Below, piece by piece: positions 31,521-43,623 of a stretch of 64,000 nucleotides of DNA (its first letter is position 1; each line of letters begins with the position of its first letter). The notes beneath the pieces are model-generated. The model was not told the DNA's origin and searched no databases. It was given only the letters and a program-made list of their open reading frames with translations. Source of the DNA: Earliella scabrosa (Eukaryota; Basidiomycota; Agaricomycetes; Polyporales; Polyporaceae); the NCBI GenBank assembly GCA_022605405.1, contig JABYQQ010000016.1, positions 806,001-870,000 on the forward strand, given 5' to 3'. The position numbers were made by a program, and so were the translations under genes.

Positions 31521-32199
31521 TTGCTCCTCAATGATGCATGGTAATGCGATGGCGGACAGGTCCGAATATTCTTGATCACCGCCAAGTAACTTCTGAAAGT
31601 CCAAAGTTTCTCTCGCATCTGCTTCAAAGAGGTTGGAAGCCACCGCGAAGAATGCTTGACGTGTCTACTAGTCGGATGGACAGTTTGTCTCCTGCATAAC
31701 CGGTACGCTGGTAACACGTCAGTGTGGTCAGTAGTCAGTGTGGTCAGTACCCTTGGGAATGCGACGCTGTGCAGCGACTTCGCCTTGGCACCTCGCAATC
31801 GGCAAATCCGCTATCGATGGTATCTAGGTCCGCCGCATCCACAGCGCAATCGCCTCTCACCAGGTGTAGCGAGGGGCGGGGAGACATGCTTGCAAGTGGC
31901 TGTGCATGTCCTAACCACCGCGTCAAGTGCCGGTCTTTGTCCGATATGGATTGTCTTCTGGGTAACATGCACGCTCAAACACCTCAAGAATAACACATTA
32001 TATTTATGCCTGCCTGCTTGCTGCGTTCACAGCTCAACTTATGTGCCATATACTCATTAGGGGACCGAGGCGTCGGGGTTGGAGCTTCAACTAGGCGCTC
32101 GTCCGCGAGCCTCGTGTTTAGGCGTTACAACGCGCTTAGCGTTGTTCGACTTGGACCACCACCCTTTGTCACTTTTGTTCCTGTTACACGTCGCACGAC
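31521..32199. other. gene-free stretch upstream of the FunK1 gene
   Basis: A tandem TCAGTGTGGTCAGTA-like word occurs near 31720-31750. No coding sequence seen. The 3' end should hold the promoter of the gene at 32200. Confidence 0.4.
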
Positions 32200-34783
32200 A
32201 TGGCGAACAAGGGGGTCGGCGAAGAGTTCAAAACATTCTGCGAAGAGTTCTTCCCCATGTTTGACGAGTTCTCCCGCGTCTCCCCACCGACTTCCAATCC
32301 GTTCGCAGAGTTCGAAGACGCCGCCAAGTGGGAAGAGATAGACCTAACCATGCGCTTTGTGCGTTATCATCTTTCCTCCTTTCTACTGACCTCACTCACT
32401 GCCCTGCTACATAGATCGACGTCGTCAACAAAAACAACCTGGCGCCGGGACTTGTAATGCGTTACTCCGGCGACCGACCCGACCCGGCGATGATTGACGA
32501 GGAACGGCAGAAATCAGATGCGGCATTCTACCGGAAAGAGTTTGCTCCCGACGATGGTCGACCTCGATGGGGTGATCAGGTTCTTCCGGCCGAGTTCAAA
32601 CGTCACGACACCTCCAATGATCCGTACGATGACGACAAGGATCGTAAAGGTGTTCAACCAGCAATGGCGATCAAGCGCAAGAAGTCTCGCGGACAGATCA
32701 TCACATACGCAGAGCTCCTCATGCTCGTCCAGCAACGTCTAGCGGTGTTCATGCTCTTCATCATCGGACGCAAGTGTCGTTTCATTCGGTGGGATCGGTC
32801 CGGTACTATCGTCACCTACCTGTTTGACTACGTCGAGAACTGGGTCTTCTTCTGCAACCTCCTTTGGGTATTCTCCTTCTGTACTGATGCTGATTTCGGC
32901 TGTGATCCCACGGCTGTCCGCCTCCTCCCACACGACGACGACTATAAAACAATGAACAGAGCGGCCGTCCCACGCCTCACGGACATCGATCACCTACCAC
33001 ACCACATCCCGGACGGTGTGGTCCCGGAGCCATCTTCCGTGTTGAAGCATGCCCGCCAGAGGTTTGCCGAGTCCTTGGTGCCCGAATGGCCACGCTATCG
33101 TCTCCAAGTCCCAGACGGCGACGAGATGCGGTGCTTCCTCGTCTGCAAGCCCATCTTCCGCGCGAAAGGACTGGCAGGCCGCGGTACCCGTGGCTATGTA
33201 GCCCTCGACTGCAAGACGGGAGACTTCGTCTGGCTTAAGGACGCGTGGAGGGCGCAATGCCTGATGGTGGAGAAGGAAGGCGATGTCCTTGCGCAGCTCG
33301 ATAAGGCGAAGATCCCTCACGTTCCAACCCTCATCTGTCACGGAGACATCAATGAGCAAGACACGTTAACGCCGCAGTGGTGGGAGCGGAACCGCCCTCT
33401 CAACACCGCGTCTTCGAAGACTCTGAAGCCGTCCTCGTCGTCGAGTCTCAAGCGCAAGAGGGAAGATGCCGCAGCGGACGAAGAGGAGGAGGCCTGCTCG
33501 GACGGGTCAGAGACCCCGGTTGGCAGTACCGCGGACTTCCGTTCCGATTGTCCGTTGCGCCTTCATCGACACTACCGCCTCGTTGTCAAAGAGGTGGCTC
33601 TGCCCCTGTCTCAGTTCCAGAATGGGCGGCAGCTTGTTTCAATCGTCAAGGATTGCATAGTCGGTGAGTATTCGAGTCGCGTTCGTCGAAGAGTGCGTCC
33701 GAGTCTGACGGATTGCATGACAGCGCATTGGAAGGCCTGTACGATCTCCAACATCTTGCACTGCGACGTCAGCGGCGGCAACATCCTGATTGTTCCTACT
33801 CTTGTGCGAACGAAGATGGGTCGTTGGATCGTCAAGTGGGTCGGCATGCTCGCCGATTGGGAGATGTCGAAGCCGCTCGCCGCTGAGGGAAGGTTGCGAA
33901 GGCCACGCCAGCCAGAACGCACTGTGAGTTCTCACTTTCGTGCTCCTGATAGATACGGCCGCTGACATTTGTGACGTAGGGAACTTGGCAGTTCATGTCG
34001 GTCGCACTGCTGTCTAGCAGCAAGCCGGTCGAGATCTGTGACGAACTGGAAGCATTCTTGTATGTCTTGATCTACTACGCCGCGCGCTACCTCAGGTCCG
34101 ACTGCGACCGAACCACCATTGCCATCTTCCTCGACGAGTTCTTCGACACTTTCGGTATCGACAACGGGCGATATGTTTGCGGGAGTGTCAAGCTCAACAC
34201 GATTGAAAAAGGTCTTCTCTCCATCTCCCAGACAAGGAAGCTTCAATTCACGGGTCCCATGGATGATCTCTTCGATACGCTCCTCATGTGGTTCCAAGCC
34301 CACAACTTCGTGACGGCATATGACCGCGCTCAAGAGGAGAAGAGCAAGCCTCTTCCCCCTTCCCCACCACCCACAATGGCCACCACACTGCCCCCACTGG
34401 ACGAAGACGAGGAAGACGACTTAAACAATAGCCTGGACGAGTCCGTAACCATTGTGGTGCCGAAGAAGAACCTCGAACCAACACCCGAGCAGCGCGCGTC
34501 CGCCGCGATGGTTCAGGTCCATCAGTACATGCTGCGACACCTCATAGAGATGATCAACAGACCCGACTGGCGTGCGGACCGAGTGCCGGACAAGGTACCG
34601 GCGAACATCAAACTGCCAGACAAGTCCTACGGCCCAACACTACAGTCTGCCTTGGGTATCAGTTCCGGTAGAGCGAAGAAGCAGAGGCTGACTGGCGCTG
34701 CGTCGGCGCCTCTCCTGCTCATTCAGCCCCGACCACCTATAACGCCGCCTCGGGCTGGTAAGGCAACTTGGTTGGGGAAGTAA
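32200..34783 (+). CDS. FunK1-type fungal protein kinase-like protein (803 aa)
   Basis: Four exons (32200-32358, 32415-33663, 33724-33923, 33980-34783) close to 803 residues. The layout is that of FunK1 kinases, a family expanded in mushrooms. An N-terminal region includes VQQRLAVFMLFIIGRKCRFIRWDR. A kinase N-lobe follows (ARGYVALDCKTGDFVWLKDAWR-like, read here as GTRGYVALDCKTGDFVWLKD). A low-complexity Ser/Glu insert (about 430-475) comes next. The catalytic loop reads ILHCDVSGGNILI with D and N kept but C in place of R in HRD. The metal-binding motif reads ADWEMSK in place of DFG. A Pro-rich, acidic tail follows. Activity is plausible because many FunK1 members show such changes. The family's substrates are not known. 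Confidence 0.85.
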
Positions 34784-35164
34784 CAGTCGTCTCATAGTGT
34801 ACATTGCTTCTCGTTGTATCCTACGCGATCATGGCCTCTGTCCGGGCATTCACCATTCACTGTATCAATGTATTTACTTACCACCCCCCTGACATGGCAA
34901 CTCGATGACTTACATCAGATTGAGTGTGAGACTGCACGTACTGCTCGCAGTTCCCCGCGTCGGGTAGACTTACTAGATGCTGATCTGCACCATCCCAGCG
35001 CACGGGGAAGTGCAGATCGTATGTCAGTTCCAATGGACTCGCCCTGGGGCATGACTCCTCCTTCGATGTCCGACAACCATCCACGTACGATGGCACCAAC
35101 GGTACCCCACACGAGTCCAATACGACCCCGACCTCACCGTCCCTTCGCGGGCTGACTATGAGAC
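34784..35164. other. gene-free stretch after the FunK1 gene
   Basis: No coding likeness seen. It probably holds the 3' UTR and decayed DNA before the F-box fragment. Confidence 0.4.
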
Positions 35165-35453
35165 TGCAGCCCGAGACATCCTGCTGTTTGATCTCCACCA
35201 CTTCGCGGCAGCAAGGACGTAGGGTGCGGTGCTCTGCGAGCGCAAGAATGGCTCTCGGACTGCTATACGGAGGACGGAACGTCAGTTTTCCGAAGCGCGG
35301 TACGTTCCACGCTCCCGTACCGGGTCGCCCAGCCAGAGGGATTACCACCAATGGATGGGGACGGCCCCTAACTTTGTGTCTGTATCCGATGACGGGCTTC
35401 TTGTTGTAGACCACCGTCGGGCTCTGTGGAGGTCACGGACAAACACCGCGTAG
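35165..35453 (+). pseudogene. 3' fragment of an F-box-family gene
   Basis: Parallels the C-terminus of the gene at 27871: ARDILLFDLHHFAAA resembles its LLLFDMHSHAQAA. After a frameshift, ARYVPRSRTG and VSVSDDGLLVV resemble VRSTLPYRVA and VVTDGLLLV. The frames do not connect and the N-terminal parts are absent, so this is a relic. Confidence 0.6.
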
Positions 35454-35679
35454 ATTGGACTTTCCTCCGCGAGACTCTTATCAGTCGGTTCGTCATAAAT
35501 TAAGCGAGATACAATGTATGTTTGCTATGATACAAGTGCAGTGTTCGTGGGGGTCGCGAGATCAAACCAAGAAGCAGTGCCCTGAACAGCACCATGGACG
35601 ATGATATCAGATCGAAACTAGAGAATCAGATTGTGGTGAGCTCGTTGAGGGACACGTTGTGGGCTGCAGGAGCGTACCG

Positions 35680-36988
35680 TCAAGGCTCACGTATGCATCC
35701 GCCTGGCAAGAGGAATTTGAACTTCTCGCTGTTCTCGATGAGATGTCGAGGGACGTGCACCGCGGATGGGGTTCTATAGCTGTGTCCTCAATACAACAGA
35801 CGAACTCAGCCGGGCCTGCTGTACTCACGCGTCCTTGTCCATGAGAGAGAGAAGATCTTTCCACTGGGTCCGGGTTCAGTCGAATGGACAGTCCCCGGTC
35901 GAAGTGCGTCACGTACCCGATATGCCTCGGGCAACATTCCAAATATATCGCTCCCTTCGCATATGGTCCGCTGTATCCTCTCCGGCTCGAGCAGTGACTT
36001 GTCGGTGACACGGTCAGCATGGGAATAGCCTTGGAAGCCGTCCAACTCAGCATACAAGGGACACGGACGAGGATGAAAACAAGCACGTACCAATCATCTT
36101 GTCCGTGAACTCATGCAGGAAACGGAAGCAGAAGCTGCAATGCCAGCCCGAGTCTGCCAGCTTCCATTCCGACACCTGCCCGTGGTTGTACCCGCTTCTC
36201 GGCGACCCGAGCTGATGCACTTGGGCTCTCCAGCTGCCTTCCCCCGCCGGCCATTCGAACGAGTACAGATACTCGCGCATCTGCAGGTGGATAGGGTTTG
36301 GGGCCTCGCACCTTCTGATCAGCTGCATCGTGTGCGCATACGGTATCTCGTCCACATCGGAGAAGAGGACGAGCGGGGCAGCCTTGGTCGGGTCCCGGTG
36401 CGAGCGCAGGAGCGCGTCCATGTGTTTGCGCTGTGCTCCCTCGTTGACGAACGGGCTCTCTCCGGGCTTGAGGACGCTCGCGTGGAAGACCGAGTGTACG
36501 ATCTTGTCCGCGAAAGGGGCGAATCGCTCCGCGTTCTCCGCGAAGGTGAGATTCTTCGGGATGCCGGTGAACATGCGGTCGGCCTCGACTATGAAGAACT
36601 TGGAGACGATGGGGGAGAGTTCATGCAGTCGGATTTCGAGCAGATCGAGCTCGGAGCTGAAGAGGACCGCGTCCCAAACTTCGGGCAGCTCGTTCTCGTC
36701 TCTGGGCGTCCAGCCGTGCAATGCACAGAGGTGTTCATTGAACTGGACTCCCTCGGCGTAGTAATGGGGAAGGACATTGTGTGGACCGAGAGGCTTGTCC
36801 CATAATGGTCGGGTAGAGTAGGAGATGAAGTTGCGAATCTTCAGGCTGATGTAGGAGATATCGGTTGTAACACTACAAGCTTGCACGAGAGTAGGTTGTA
36901 CACACCTGGAGCGAACGGTATAGCCGATGACGAGAATGAAGGAGAGACCGAGAGCAAAAACAAACAGAGAGCGCCGCCGAACGAGCAT
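35680..36988 (-). CDS. glycosyltransferase family 17 (GnT-III-like) protein
   Basis: Three exons on the minus strand (36988-36091, 36029-35829, 35786-35680) close to 401 residues. A type II signal anchor lies near residues 8-26 ([15 protein letters not shown]), placing the enzyme in the Golgi lumen. GT17 landmarks: [38 protein letters not shown] with the D-V-D metal site, [17 protein letters not shown] and the end [13 protein letters not shown]. The family adds GlcNAc to N-glycan mannose cores in animals; the fungal acceptor is unknown. The segment between PEAYRV and SAVHVP (end of exon 2) is longer than usual, so a further intron or a wrong splice there is possible. Confidence 0.8.
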
Positions 36989-37424
36989 AAGTCGGACACG
37001 ATGGTGTGGAGAAGAGAGAGCTATGGATTTGGAGTACCCAGCTGCGTTGTGATGACGGCAGTGTTCACCGTCGCCAAGCTACCCGAGATGGCTGAGCCTA
37101 TCAGAGTTTGGAGTGGACTGCAGAGGGTTCAGAGGAGGTGGTGTGTGTCGCAATAGAGGCAGAACATCGCACTCTCACCGACGGACGACGGCAGGAGGGA
37201 ACAGAGGCACGAGCCATGCGTCATGGGATTCCCGCTCCTGCCCATATTTGGCAATACCGCCGCCCATGGCTGGTGGCCACAACCTTGCTCACTCCCGCCA
37301 TGCCGCTGAGATCCTAGGCTTCTTCTTGGTCGACATATACACCACGCGATAGTGCATTTGAACTCTTGCATTCTGGACCTGGTTACACCCGACGCGCACT
37401 GAGTATCTCGCCAATTACAACACA
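36989..37424. promoter_or_regulatory. divergent promoter region between the GT17 and Arp10-like genes
   Basis: 436 bp between two outward-reading ATGs; it must hold both core promoters. No recognised operator motif can be named. Confidence 0.5.
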
Positions 37425-39642
37425 ATGTCTGCCATCCCTACCACTCCTCGCAGAACCACGCACGATACAACCACTCCAGCAGCCACTCCAGCGGTGACAC
37501 GCGCAAGCTCATCGCATGTAGTCCAGTCGTCCCCACATTATCCTACAACACGAAGACATTCGCTGTATGGAACGGAGGACAGGATCATCCTCGATCCCGG
37601 GTCTCGCGTCTGGAAGGTAGGCTTCAGCGGAGAAGGCAAGCCAAGAGACGTATTCTGTGCTGGAGGAGAAAGCGGAGAACCCCTATGGACTCTCAATCGC
37701 GCGTCGAAACCTGCGGAGAGGGAGGAGGAGGACCGGATACTGGAGGCAAGGCTACAGGCATGTCTACGCTCCGTGTTCCACAAGTAAGTCTGTCGTCTGA
37801 TATCAAGGCCGTTTACCTCAATTTGATTCAAGTTCCCTCTTGACCGATCCTAAGTCGCGAAAAGTCATCCTGGTCGAGCATCCATTACTACCCCTTCACA
37901 TAAAAGAAATCATGGCGCGCATCCTGTTCAATAACCTACAGGTGTGTCGCTCGTCAGCGCATACCAAATGGTGATCTGACAATACTAGGTACCCTCAATA
38001 TCGTTCGCGTCAAGTCATCTGCTTGCTCTATTAGCAGCAGGACGCGTCACCGGTCTCGTCCTTGACTGCGGTCACCTCGAGTCCACTGTGCTTCCTGTGA
38101 GTTCCACGAGACGTACGATCCTATATGCACTCAGGTCATGTCGCAGATATTCTCATTCAGGCCATTGTACCCTCACCTCCGAACAACCCCTCTTGCTGGA
38201 GCACGCCTCTCGACACATCTTAAGGCGTTATTGCTGATGTTCGGGACATACATCCCACCAGCGACATCACTCAGTGCGACAATGAACATACCCGCTGCAA
38301 CTCGTTCAACGCGCGTTCCACAAGACGTCCTAACAGATAAGGTCATTGACGAAATCAAGACGCGAATATGCTTTGTCGGCGAACCGTTGGATACAGACAA
38401 TACTGCACATCCGATGTCGCCCGGACCAGGGGATTCGGGGTCAGAACTCGACCTGCCTCCAAGCGACCCCGCACTGTCTGAATCAGATTTCTCGCGTGTG
38501 TCGGCGGATATAGACAGCAACTTCTCTCAGCACGCAGCGTCGTCTGGATACTCAGTTGTGTCCCACTCACAGCTCGCGGGAATGGATCAACCGCACGGAG
38601 AGAACCATATCCAGGCTCTCGCGACGATGTACGGTCGGCATTCTACCGCGACCGACATCCACATGCGTGTGGACCCGCCGCCGTCACAGCAGACTGGAAC
38701 CGGACGAGGAACCCTAATAATACCCGGCTGGATCAGAGAGCGTGCGGCGGAAGTGCTCTTCGAGGGCGGTGACGTCGACGAAAGCAGTGTGGCAGAAGTC
38801 ATCCTCGACACCCTCCTCAAGGTAAGCCGACTGCGTCCCTCCCACCCACTCTCCCACACCGCGATCCCATTCTTAGCCCAAAACGCCGCGTCCCATTTCG
38901 TTTTTCTCACCTCGCCGCACCCGCACAGGTACCCGTCGATCTTCGGAGGACGCTCGCGTCCTCGATCCTCGTCATCGGAGGCACGCCCATGCTTCCGGGC
39001 TTCATCCCCCGGCTGCACGCGGAGCTTACACGCGCGGTGTCGCGAACGTCGAACTCGACCTCTTCGTCCGCCGCACCCTCGCGCGCCGGCAAGCCGCGTC
39101 CGCGCCCGGTGGTGTACGACAGGTACGCGGCTCTGCGCCCGCTCCTGCCGTACTTCGCTGTCCTCAACAACCCCGCACCGCCCCCGCCTGCGAGCGCACA
39201 GGCGGCTGCGAACGCAGGCAAGGCACCTGCGTTCACCCCGGCGATGATGGCGTGGGTCGGAGGTTCGCTCGCTGGGTACGTACCATCTTCACACAGAAAC
39301 CACAGAAACCCTCACTGACACGCCTTCTCTTCATCTACCTCTCGCTCTCCCCTCTTCCCGTATCTCCACCCGCCCTGTGTACATAGCGCGCTCAAGACCG
39401 GCGGCGTCGAGGTGCAGCGCGAGAAGTGGGACGAGGCGGAGGCGCAGCCCGAGCCAGACGAGGACGTGCCCATGGGCGACCCCGCGTCGTCGCCGCCGCG
39501 CACACCTGCGCGGTCCTCGCCCGCGAAAAGCATTCTGCCAGACTGGACGAGAACGCCGCTTCCAGCTGGCGCGCCACCTGCCCCTCGTCCCCCTGCTGCG
39601 GCCGCGCTCCCGAGCTTGCACGCCCAGTCGGTTGCTGGATGA
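37425..39642 (+). CDS. actin-related protein, Arp10-like (dynactin pointed-end subunit)
   Basis: Six exons (37425-37783, 37833-37941, 37989-38096, 38135-38821, 38929-39275, 39387-39642) close to 621 residues. Actin-fold landmarks: IILDPGSRVWKVGFSGEGKPR (first phosphate loop, about 54-74), VILVEHPLLPLHIKEIMARILF, ASSHLLALLAAGRVTGLVLDCG (second phosphate loop) and the C-terminal SILVIGGTPMLPGFIPRL. A long insert (about 280-400) carries acidic, Ser-rich sequence, and the tail is Pro/Ala-rich. Arp10/Arp11 caps the pointed end of the Arp1 filament in dynactin and helps dynein-driven transport (family knowledge). Low conservation of the nucleotide-site residues fits Arp10 better than actin or Arp1. 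It is divergent from the GT17 gene. Confidence 0.8.
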
Positions 39643-40460
39643 GACGGTGGGGCCCCCATCGATGGCGAGGTCGCGTAGTTCCTGGACGATGGACGATGGG
39701 CTGGGGACGAGTACCCTCCCAGTTGTTACTCAGACTGAAGGTCTTGGTTTCTCCGAGGCAGGGGAGACAGGCACCCTCGGCTTGTGTGGCGCACGATAGA
39801 GGTTGTAGACGGGTTAGACTGGTCTTCTGTTCATTCTCTGCTACCCTACAACAGGCGCTCTATAACTATATACGCTGTACTTTTTCGCGGACGTGATAAG
39901 CTGGCTGATTAAAAGGAGGGTGAACGGGCAAGGCCTGCTAGTAAGGAATACGAAGTCGAAGGAAGGAGAGTAGGCAAGAACCGGGGGGTGATACAAGAAC
40001 AGCACTGTATATGTACAACAGATGGAAAGCAAGCGGCGGGGCCGGGGAGCGTATAGCACGAACGAACGAGAAATGAGATGGGGAAAGGAAAGGCGGGGCA
40101 GCGCAGGGGGTGTGGAGAGGACGAGGCGAGTACAGCACTGTACAGCAGCAGCGTACAACAGGGACACGGCGAAGAGAGGCGGGCGCGCGTGTCGGAGGTA
40201 TCCAACAACAGATCCAGGCGGTGTACAGCGAACGAAGGGGTAATAAATAGAGTATAGGGTGTAGTGCGTGTAGTGGTCGTAAAATGTCATGAAGCCCGAA
40301 GGTCAAGTATAATAGTTCGAAGATCGAAGCGTGAGGCGACGAAGGGCGACGGAGGGAAGCCAATGGAAGGAGAGAGATATCGCAACGGAGGAGACGGCGG
40401 GTCAGCGCAAGGCGGGGCGGGAAGCATGTGTCGCTGGGAGGTCATCGTCAACTCGCTCAC
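39643..40460. other. convergent intergenic region
   Basis: It lies between two genes that end facing each other. No coding or RNA feature recognised; it contains their 3' UTRs. Confidence 0.45.
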
Positions 40461-43400
40461 TCAAATCGGCTGCGCATTAAACAGCCTAATCGTCATCTTC
40501 CCGCCCGCACACGCGCCCACCGCCGCGCGCCACTCCTGCTCGCTATACACATACCGCAGCGCCTGGGGGTTCATCGTCCCCACGCTCGACGCCGAGTTCG
40601 ACCGCGGCCGGCCCCTTCCCCCGACTCCCATAGCCCCGCCCCCGCCTACTGGCGACGGCGCCCAGCCGATGGCGAACGCGCTCGAAAGCTGCACGCCCTC
40701 CTGCGCCGCGAACTTGTCCCGGATGCGCGTGCGCACCTCGGCAAGGGGTGCGCTCCGCGGGATGCGCAGCAGCACGATGCTCTCCTGCAGCACCGCCTTG
40801 AGCGTGATGCTCTCCGCCGCCGACGCGCCGTGCGGGCTCGAGGGGGGCGAGCCCGTGATGCTCAGGCTGCTCGGGGTGCTCACGATACCACCGCTCGTGC
40901 TCGGGCGCGAGGACCGTCGGGGAGGCGGGGACGCGGGGGAGGAGTGTCGCGATTCTGCGCCGGGCGTGGACGGCGGGGACCAGGGGAGGTGGAACTGGCC
41001 GGGCGGGCGGTTCTGGAACGGCTTGGGGAAGCGGTCGGGCGTGGCTAGTGTGGCGACTTCTGCCTCTTTGCGGAACTGCTGCGAGGGCAGCTCGCGCTGC
41101 GGCGGCGGTGGAGGTGTCCGGGGCGGCTCCTCGAGGCGCAGGGGAGGCTTCGTCGCGTGGATGCCGGGATCTGGTGTAAGAAAGAGAAGAACAAGGCACG
41201 GCCGTCAGTACTCAGTCGTCAGATGCCAGATGTCAAATGCCACAGATGACGTGGGAGGGATGATGAAGGCAGAAGGAGATGGATGCGAGATCCGGGCGAA
41301 CGGAGGGAGCGCGAAATGGGCGGGCAACGCTGTGGAGATAGCGGGGAATTGTGTACTCACCGTAGAAGTACGCATCCAGGAAGTCCTCCTGCTGCTCGTA
41401 CCAATCTTCGTGACCGCCGAGGGCCGCCAGGATGCTTGGTGGACGGCGGCTGCCAGCAGACAAGGACCGCCTTAATGACCCACTCGGTGGTGGGGTCATG
41501 CTCCTGCCCATCATCGAATCGAGGGACAGGTCCGACAGGATTGAGTTGAGCGTCGTCATCGAGTCCCGGTGACCGAGCGCCGTGCGCCTGCCACTGGACG
41601 ACACCGACACGGACGACATGGACGCGATAGAGTGCCGCGCCTCCCTCCGTCCCCGGTCAATGTCTGCACAAGACCCGTTGGCGAAGCTAGTCGCAAACGA
41701 GTAGCGTGACTGCCGGTCGAAGTCCGCGCACGACCCGTTGGCGAAGCTCGTGGCGAACGAGTGGGCAAAGCTCGCCTCGGACGCCATCGAGGTCCGCCAG
41801 GAAGAGCGACCGGACTGGTCGGTGAAGTACGAGAAACCCGAGTAGGCCACGGACGACCGCGACGACGTCGAGTTCGTCGTTGGCGTCCGAAGGTCCTGCT
41901 CAACATCGCGCGACGAAGGCCGCACCGCGCGTGCGGCCGGTACGCGGAGCGTGTCTGCAGTGTCCAGTTGCAGCCCATCGAGCCCAGAGAACGAAGCCCC
42001 TGGCTGCGCACTCCGCGGGGGTTCCGCGGGTATGAACAGGCATTGCCGGTTGGACTTGTCTGGGCACGAGTTGTTGCGCGGTCTCCTGAGCGGTACGCGC
42101 GGGACCTCCTCGATCTCGCTGTGCTGCGAGACGCTGCTCTGCACGGGCGCGGGGACCAGCTCGCTGTCTTCGGGGAGCGCCTGCAGGCCGGGGTGGAACT
42201 CGGCGACGGGCTCTTGCCGAGCCTTGCCCCCATCCGGAACGAAGATGTCCTCATCTTCCGATGGGAATGGGCGGTCGGCGTCCCGCGTCCATGGGTTTGG
42301 TTGCACGCGCGCGGGAGCGGACAGCGGCGTGTTAATGTACTCTGCGCGCTCGTCGTCGTCAGCGATGTTGAGGGCGAGCGAGCCGCGCTCTGATACGTAG
42401 AACGTCAGGTCCTGCGGCTGCGACGGGGGCGAGTGCGGTGGAGGCCCGCGCGAAGAGCTTGCGACGCTGACGGTTGACGCGGATGAGTCAGACGTAGCGT
42501 AGCTGACGGGTGCGCGGCCTGTTGAGCGACGTCTGGGCTCGTCCGCCTGGACAGAGTTGCGACGGGATGAATCTTGGAAGGTGGGTAGGGCGGGGCTCGG
42601 GGGAAGGTCGGCAAAGGGGCTGTTGGGGAGGCTGAGGGAGATGTTGGAAGCGGAGAAATACATCGAGAATGCGCTGCTCGCGACTGAATGACGTGCATTG
42701 GGTGCCTGCCTGCCCGCCAGAGATTGTCGTTTCCGGTCGTGGTCGAGGTCCCGTCGCCAGTAGCCGAAGAAGTCGCGGACTAAACGTGTCTCGCGGAGTT
42801 CCTTGACAAGCATCGGGACGTCTTCCTGGAAGAGAGCTTGGATGAGAGCTTCAAACTCACGGCCGCGCTGCTCAATCGTCGCCTGGCTGGCCCTGAAGAG
42901 CGTCCCCTTCTTCATCAGCCTGGGAACGAGTTCATGGATGTCCTTCGCGATGCTCTTCGCGTCAGGCCCGGGCGGTAGGGACTCGAATGACGCGGCTTGA
43001 TCTGAATGGATGTAGACACCGTTCTTCTTCACGCCTTTACCGGCAGCCAGTCGCGCGCGTTTCTGGCGGGCCATGAGCGCGTACTCGGACTCGAGGATCT
43101 CCTGGAACCAGAGACAGTCTTCCCAACGTCGCCAGACCTCGTACTCTTGATACGACGAGCCGGACCGGGTGGACTGACCGTCGGTCTCGTCGGTGGGAAT
43201 TGGGAAGATACGCATGCCATAGCAGTATCCGGAGCCTGGTGGACGCGTGAGTCGCGCACGGGAGCAGGCGCGTCGCGTGAGCACTCACCAAACTTTGTTG
43301 GGGGAAGGACCTCGACATGGAACTCCTTTGGTGGTGGGCGATATACTGCCCGCTTGTAGTTCTGTGGTCGTGCGTGTCAGTAAGAGTGGCGAACATGACA

Positions 43401-43623
43401 CGCACAGCAAGGCTCGTGTTTGATAGCCTGCCTTCTGCTCCATCCTCGCGATCCTTGCTGGACAGACGCGCGCTCCGCCTCGAATCGAGACTGAGCGCGA
43501 GGGGAGCATGATAGCTGACTGGGTATGCGCACGAGCCTTGCTGCAGAGGTGCAAGTAGAGACGTACATGGCCAGAGGGAGGACCACCGAGCGAGCCTGTG
43601 CCGGGACCGCCCTGGTGAGCCAT
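40461..43623 (-). CDS. PX and PB1 domain scaffold-like protein (904 aa)
   Basis: Four exons on the minus strand (43623-43567, 43361-43289, 43235-41361, 41170-40461) close to 904 residues. A PX domain spans about 20-180: FHVEVLPPTKFGSGYCYGMR, YEVWRRWEDCLWFQEILESEY, then the helical IHELVPRLMKKGTLF. PX domains bind phosphoinositides. A long disordered middle, rich in Ser and Pro, follows, with two copies of SFATSFANGSCAD. The last 90 residues look like a PB1 domain (ITLKAVLQESIVLLRIP, VRTRIRDKF, then MTIRLF). PX plus PB1 is the arrangement of Bem1/Scd2 polarity scaffolds, but no SH3 domain is visible, so it is not a plain Bem1. A membrane-linked scaffold for polarity or NADPH-oxidase-like signalling is a guess. 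Confidence 0.8.
41661..41762 (-). repeat. tandem repeat inside the PX-PB1 gene
   Basis: Two copies of a coding unit reading SFATSFANGSCAD(F/I)DR, separated by a few codons. It lies in the disordered middle of the protein. Confidence 0.75.
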
